Shown piece after piece: positions 60,282-64,000 of a stretch of DNA of 64,000 nucleotides (position 1 is its first letter; each line of letters opens with the position of its first letter). This DNA is from Costus lasius. Lineage: Eukaryota; Streptophyta; Magnoliopsida; Zingiberales; Costaceae. Both the position numbers and the translations under genes were made by a program. The DNA is taken from NCBI GenBank assembly GCA_027563935.2, contig CM050449.1, positions 83,049,178 to 83,113,177 of the forward strand, given 5' to 3'. Below the pieces are notes generated by a model, which saw only the letters and a program-made list of their open reading frames with translations, was not told the DNA's origin and did not search any database.

Positions 60282-61319
60282 TTGCCACCTCAAAAGAGTG
60301 ATGAACCAAAACGGGATGTGCCATGTCAGAAAGATGATTCTAAATCTAATTTACCTCCACCTTATAGGCCACCTATACCCTTTCCACAAAGGTTAGTGCA
60401 AGCAAAACTTGATAAACAATTTGGCAAATTTCTTGAAGTGTTGAAAAAGCTTTACATTAATATTCCTTTTACTGAAGCTACATCTCAAATGCCATCATAT
60501 GCAAAATTTATGAAAAAGATCTTATACAACAAAAGAAAATTAGATGACTATGGTACGTGTACGGTGGCTTTAACTGAGGATTGTAGTGCTGTCATTCAAA
60601 ATAAATTGCCACCAAAACTGAAGGATCCAGGTAGTTTTTCTATACCTTGTTCAATTAGAAGCATAGCTTTTGACCGAGCCTTATGTGATTTAGGAGCCAG
60701 TGTAAGCCTAATGCCTTTATCTATTTGCAGGAAGCTGGGTATTGGAGAGCTTAAACCCATATCCATATCTTTACAGCTCGTTGATAGCTCGGTAAAGTAT
60801 CCTATAGGTATTCTAGAGAATGTTCCAATCAAGGTAGGTGAATTTTTTATACCTGCAGATTTTGTAGTTTTAGACATGGAGGAAAATCATAAAAATCTCA
60901 TAATTCTTAGTAGACCATTTTTAGCTACTGTTGGAGCACACATAGATGTTAAAAAAGGAAAAATCACTTTTGATATTTGTGAAAAAGTAATTGAATTTGA
61001 TCTTGCTGATTCTTTGAATGAACTGTCATACTCTGGATCATGTTATAGTGTTGACATAGTTGATGATGTTGTTTATGATGTTTGTAATTTATTTGATGAA
61101 TCCTCTAATTTTGGAACTGACAATTTTTCTAAGGATATTGCTGAAGGATTACAGGAGAAAGGACATCAAAATTCTGAAAAGAAGAAGAAAAAGAGAAGAA
61201 GAAGAAGAGGCTCTAGGTTGTTTGATAAAGGAAAGAAGATCTTTAGTAAATTTGGACACTGTTTCAAGCCTGAGCCTTATGTGATTGAAAGAGATGCTCA
61301 AATCAAAGAAATATCATAG
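60282..61319 (+). CDS. Athila-type aspartic protease domain with basic C-terminal extension (part of element J gag-pro)
   Basis: A 345-codon open stretch, originally continuous with gag, so the first codon given is only the start of the open segment. The retropepsin-like active site is CDLGAS (about residues 135-140), followed by SLMPLSICRKLG and, near residues 210-216, LIILSRPF. It would cleave the gag polyprotein. After the protease come 90-odd residues with acidic, then Lys/Arg-rich composition (EKKKKKRRRRRGS), ending RDAQIKEIS. Reverse transcriptase should follow but is missing, and the stop is soon followed by the hairpin normally found beyond pol. Frameshifts upstream mean it is probably not expressed as gag-pro now. 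Confidence 0.75.
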   Translation: MPPQKSDEPKRDVPCQKDDSKSNLPPPYRPPIPFPQRLVQAKLDKQFGKFLEVLKKLYINIPFTEATSQMPSYAKFMKKILYNKRKLDDYGTCTVALTEDCSAVIQNKLPPKLKDPGSFSIPCSIRSIAFDRALCDLGASVSLMPLSICRKLGIGELKPISISLQLVDSSVKYPIGILENVPIKVGEFFIPADFVVLDMEENHKNLIILSRPFLATVGAHIDVKKGKITFDICEKVIEFDLADSLNELSYSGSCYSVDIVDDVVYDVCNLFDESSNFGTDNFSKDIAEGLQEKGHQNSEKKKKKRRRRRGSRLFDKGKKIFSKFGHCFKPEPYVIERDAQIKEIS

Positions 61320-62564
61320 TGGAAATTGAGGAAATCAGAACCAAAACCGAGTGCTAAGGGGTCAAGCTAAAGACCTTTAAATTAGCACTTCTTGGGAGGC
61401 AGCCTAAGCTTTCTAACTTTAGTTTGCTTTATTTTATTTACTTTTTCCTTAGTTTTCACTTAGGACAAATTTTTTCTTTTATTTTTGTAGGTAAGTGAGT
61501 ATTGGAGCAAATTACGGCACTACCGTAATGCATATTACGGTACCATAACTCCTGTCAATTTTGACTAGAAGGTTGTGACACGATTACGGCACTATCGTAA
61601 GTATTTTCATAGTACCGTATTTTGTGTACAAAATCGACCCGAGAGTGTTTTACATTTTACGGCACTACCGTAAAGAAATTTATGGTGCTGTATTTTTGAG
61701 TTGTTTTTTTATTTTATTTACCGTAAAAAAATAAATAAATAATTGGAACTTTTTACGGCACTGCCGTAACCATTTTTGTGGCACCGTAATTTCATCTATT
61801 TTTGACCCGAGAGTTTTCTAAAAATTACGGCGGTACCGTAAGCTTTTTCACGGTACCGTAATTTTGTGCATTTTTCGACCCGAGAGCTTGAGCCAAATTA
61901 TGGTACTGCTGTATTTACATTACGGCCCGTGTTTTTCAATTTCACCAGATTACGGCACTACCGTAATGAATATTACGGCGTAATTCTATTTTTAGACACG
62001 ATTCCTGTGCCATTTTCTTAGGGTTTTCTGGGCCGTGTTTTGAGTTTTCTCACTCGTTCTCACTCGTTCGAGCGCCGACCTTCGAATCCCGACCATCTCC
62101 GACCTTCAGAGCATGCCGACGACCATTCCTTTCCGGTTATTGCCGCCGATCTGGTACTCTTTTCACCCGATTTCTTGTTTTTGCTAAGTTTTCATGCATA
62201 TTTCGCCCCTTTCATCATTTGTCTTTGATTCTTGGTTATTTTCAGAGATTCTTGCTTCCATTTACTTCTTAGATGATAGGCGACCAGTTCTTGTCCATTT
62301 TTTGAGTTTTTGACAAATTTCCATGAGAGATTTAAGCTCAAAGAAGTTGGATTTGCTGAGATTTACTGTTCATGTTCGCCCCTTTTCATTTTTAGCTGAA
62401 ATGTTGAAGTTTAAGCATGATTTTAACTGACTCTTACTCCTATTATGCCTGATGAGTATTGACATTCATGTAGAAAGTGTTATTGGAGTCCTATCTTTGC
62501 TATACTTTGCTATATTGTGTTAACAATCTTGAGCTGCTACTTAGTTCATTCTTGAAGTTCACTC
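61320..62564 (+). other. Element J spacer with hairpin and palindrome array
   Basis: The conserved hairpin CTTGGG/CCTAAG lies at 61391-61408. From 61505 to 61985 there are more than ten TTACGGCACTACCGTAA-type sites, like those in the LTRs. The rest (61990-62564) shows no gene; the frame at 62040-62228 is unconvincing. Confidence 0.75.
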
Positions 62565-63926
62565 ATGGCACCTAAGATCAAACAAGTAGTTTCGAAGAAG
62601 AGAGGAAAAGGACCAGCCACATCTTCTACACCACCAAATCCCTATGGCATTGTTTTTAGGGATGAAATTCAAGAGTCGATGTATAATCAATTGGTGGAAA
62701 GAAGGGTTATCAACACCAAATATGCTGATAAAAGGACTTTAGAGGCACTTGGACTTTATGAGGATGTGATGTGGATGTTTGAGCAAGTCAAAGCTAGAAG
62801 ATTTTTTGAAATGACACCTTACACCTATTTGCCACTTACTTTGGAATTTCTGAGCAGCTTAAATGTGGATCTAAGAGAGTTTTCAGATGGACCTGCTGAG
62901 GGAGAGATCACATTCAAATTGGCTAATGTTGAGAGAAAGCTAACCATAAGAGAAGTCAGATCTATATTTCACTTGGGTTCTGGAGGATTTACAGAAACAC
63001 CAATTGGGTTTATTGAACATGTGTTTTGGAACTAGAGAACCCATGAGACTCACATTTCTACTGTGTCTGCTAGAGCTTCAAAGATCATGAACCCTTGTAT
63101 CAAGTATGTGCATAGAGTTCTTGCCCACACTATCTTTGGCAGAGGAGACAGTGATGGGATGGTAAGATAGTCTGAGCTTTACCTTCTTTGGGGGATGCTA
63201 AATGGAGTAGTTGTGGATGTTTCTTTCTTTATAATGAAACACATGGATAAAGTGGCTAGGGCCAAGAGAGGTGCCATTGTGATAGGAGGGCTGATAACAC
63301 CTATAGCCCTACATCTTAATGTTGAGCCATATGGGATTGAAGTGGCAAGGGGGAATGCAAGACTTGATCTTGAGTCTTGCATGGCAATGAAATTGATAGT
63401 TAGAGAAGGGGATGTCTTTTGTTTAGTCCTTGGACCAAATGCCCCAACTCTACCATTACCCCATCCAGAGAAAACCACTGTGAAAGAAAGAACGAATTGG
63501 AAGCTATCACCGAGCGCCGCCGAAGCCACCTTCACACCACCGCTGAGTGCAGTTCCACACGCTTGGGGTGGGAGAAATGATCCCTATGGTATGGAGTCAC
63601 CATCTCACCGACCTGCTGATCCTACTACCCCAGCTGTTGGATCTTCCCACAAACCTACTGGAGGATGGTCTAGTGCTTTTGACTGAGGATTCCAGGCACT
63701 CTCGGTAGAGATATATCGTCAGGGACATCGCATGGAGAGGATGATGGATACCATGGGCCAGATGAAGGACTCGATGCATCACCTTCACTATGATGTGGAA
63801 CATCTCAGCAACTATATGAACATTTTGACTTCTAGGATCCTAGGAGAGGTGGAGACTATGGAGGGCACCAGGGAGAGCCACATGTTGATCCGATGGACAT
63901 GGCAGCTCAGGACACTGAGGAGATAG
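62565..63926 (+). pseudogene. Athila env-like / ORF1-family protein (element J), three in-frame stops
   Basis: Starts MAPKIKQVVSKKRGKG at the ATG 62565. All readable parts lie in one frame: 62565-63035, 63036-63686 and 63687-63926, broken by TAG (63033-63035), TAG (63168-63170) and TGA (63684-63686). Motifs such as FFEMTPYTYLPLTLEFLSSL, RVLAHTIFGRGDSDGMVR and VIGGLITPIAL match the plant Athila ORF once proposed to be envelope-like; its function is not established. The final segment is a Met/His-rich region (MERMMDTMGQMKDSMHHLH). A frameshift near 63840 is likely, since the next frame reads on to GGHQGEPHVDPMD and a stop. Confidence 0.8.
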
Positions 63927-64000
63927 GATCCGATGGCGAGAATTAGTAGAGTTTTGTGAGTATCCCTTTTCTTTATTTCTTTGCATTCTATTTTCTTTAT
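63927..64000 (+). other. Element J, non-coding end of window
   Basis: 74 bp after the env-like frame, T-rich, no feature seen. The 3' LTR of J must lie beyond. Confidence 0.5.

Larger units (their letters stand above)
56643..64000 (+). mobile_element. Athila-like gypsy element J, gag-pro-env-like, no RT/IN, runs off the window
   Basis: 5' LTR 56643-58616, tRNA-Asp-type primer site, gag (from 58868), protease (to 61319), hairpin 61391-61408, palindrome-rich spacer, and an Athila env-like frame (62565-63926). Reverse transcriptase, RNase H and integrase, which normally lie between protease and the last gene, are absent. The 3' LTR is outside the window. The left-flank bases gccca (56638-56642) are a candidate target duplication that cannot be checked here. 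Confidence 0.88.

Overview
The window is a block of nested LTR retrotransposons from a land plant, most likely an angiosperm with a large, repeat-rich genome. The evidence is plant Ty1/copia polyproteins, Athila-type Ty3/gypsy proteins, primer-binding sites matching plant initiator tRNA-Met and tRNA-Asp, and long TG...CA LTRs with 5-bp target duplications. I see no host gene, tRNA, rRNA or prokaryotic feature, and I could not assign a species.

Layout, left to right. (1) Copia element E (+ strand, 1-13171, start outside the window) is split by copia element A (- strand, 1936-11072, duplication gtgtg). A has an intact 1293-codon gag-pol frame and two LTRs of equal length that look identical, so it is the youngest and possibly competent copy. 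(2) Gypsy element F (+) supplies 13172-15372 and 36815-about 37404. Its 3' LTR is split by copia element G (-, 15373-36809, duplication ctaga). The 3' LTR of G is split by copia element H (-, 16103-28404, duplication ttaac). The gag of H is split by a 3.2-kb solo LTR (21170-24376, duplication gtcga). (3) Gag-only gypsy element C (+, about 37420-51226) has its left LTR split by B (+, 37938-45197, duplication catgc). B is a non-autonomous Athila-like element carrying an open 448-codon frame. (4) A truncated copia LTR plus leader, D (-, 51227-53982), and a truncated copia LTR, K (+, 54006-about 55760), are followed by a palindrome-rich repeat (55761-56642). (5) Athila-like element J (+, 56643 to the window end) encodes gag, protease and an Athila env-like protein but has no reverse transcriptase or integrase.

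A, E and H form one copia family (alpha). G, D and K form a second (beta). Only A carries an apparently complete enzyme set. B, C, G and J lack or have lost polymerase functions and would need enzymes from other elements to move.

The least expected signals are structural. The leader of C holds about eight regularly placed hairpins whose stems change in compensating ways. The copia LTRs of both families share two hairpins that also covary. The Athila-like elements carry dense short palindromes, a dispersed 12-mer and two conserved hairpins. All identity statements are by eye; no alignment was computed.
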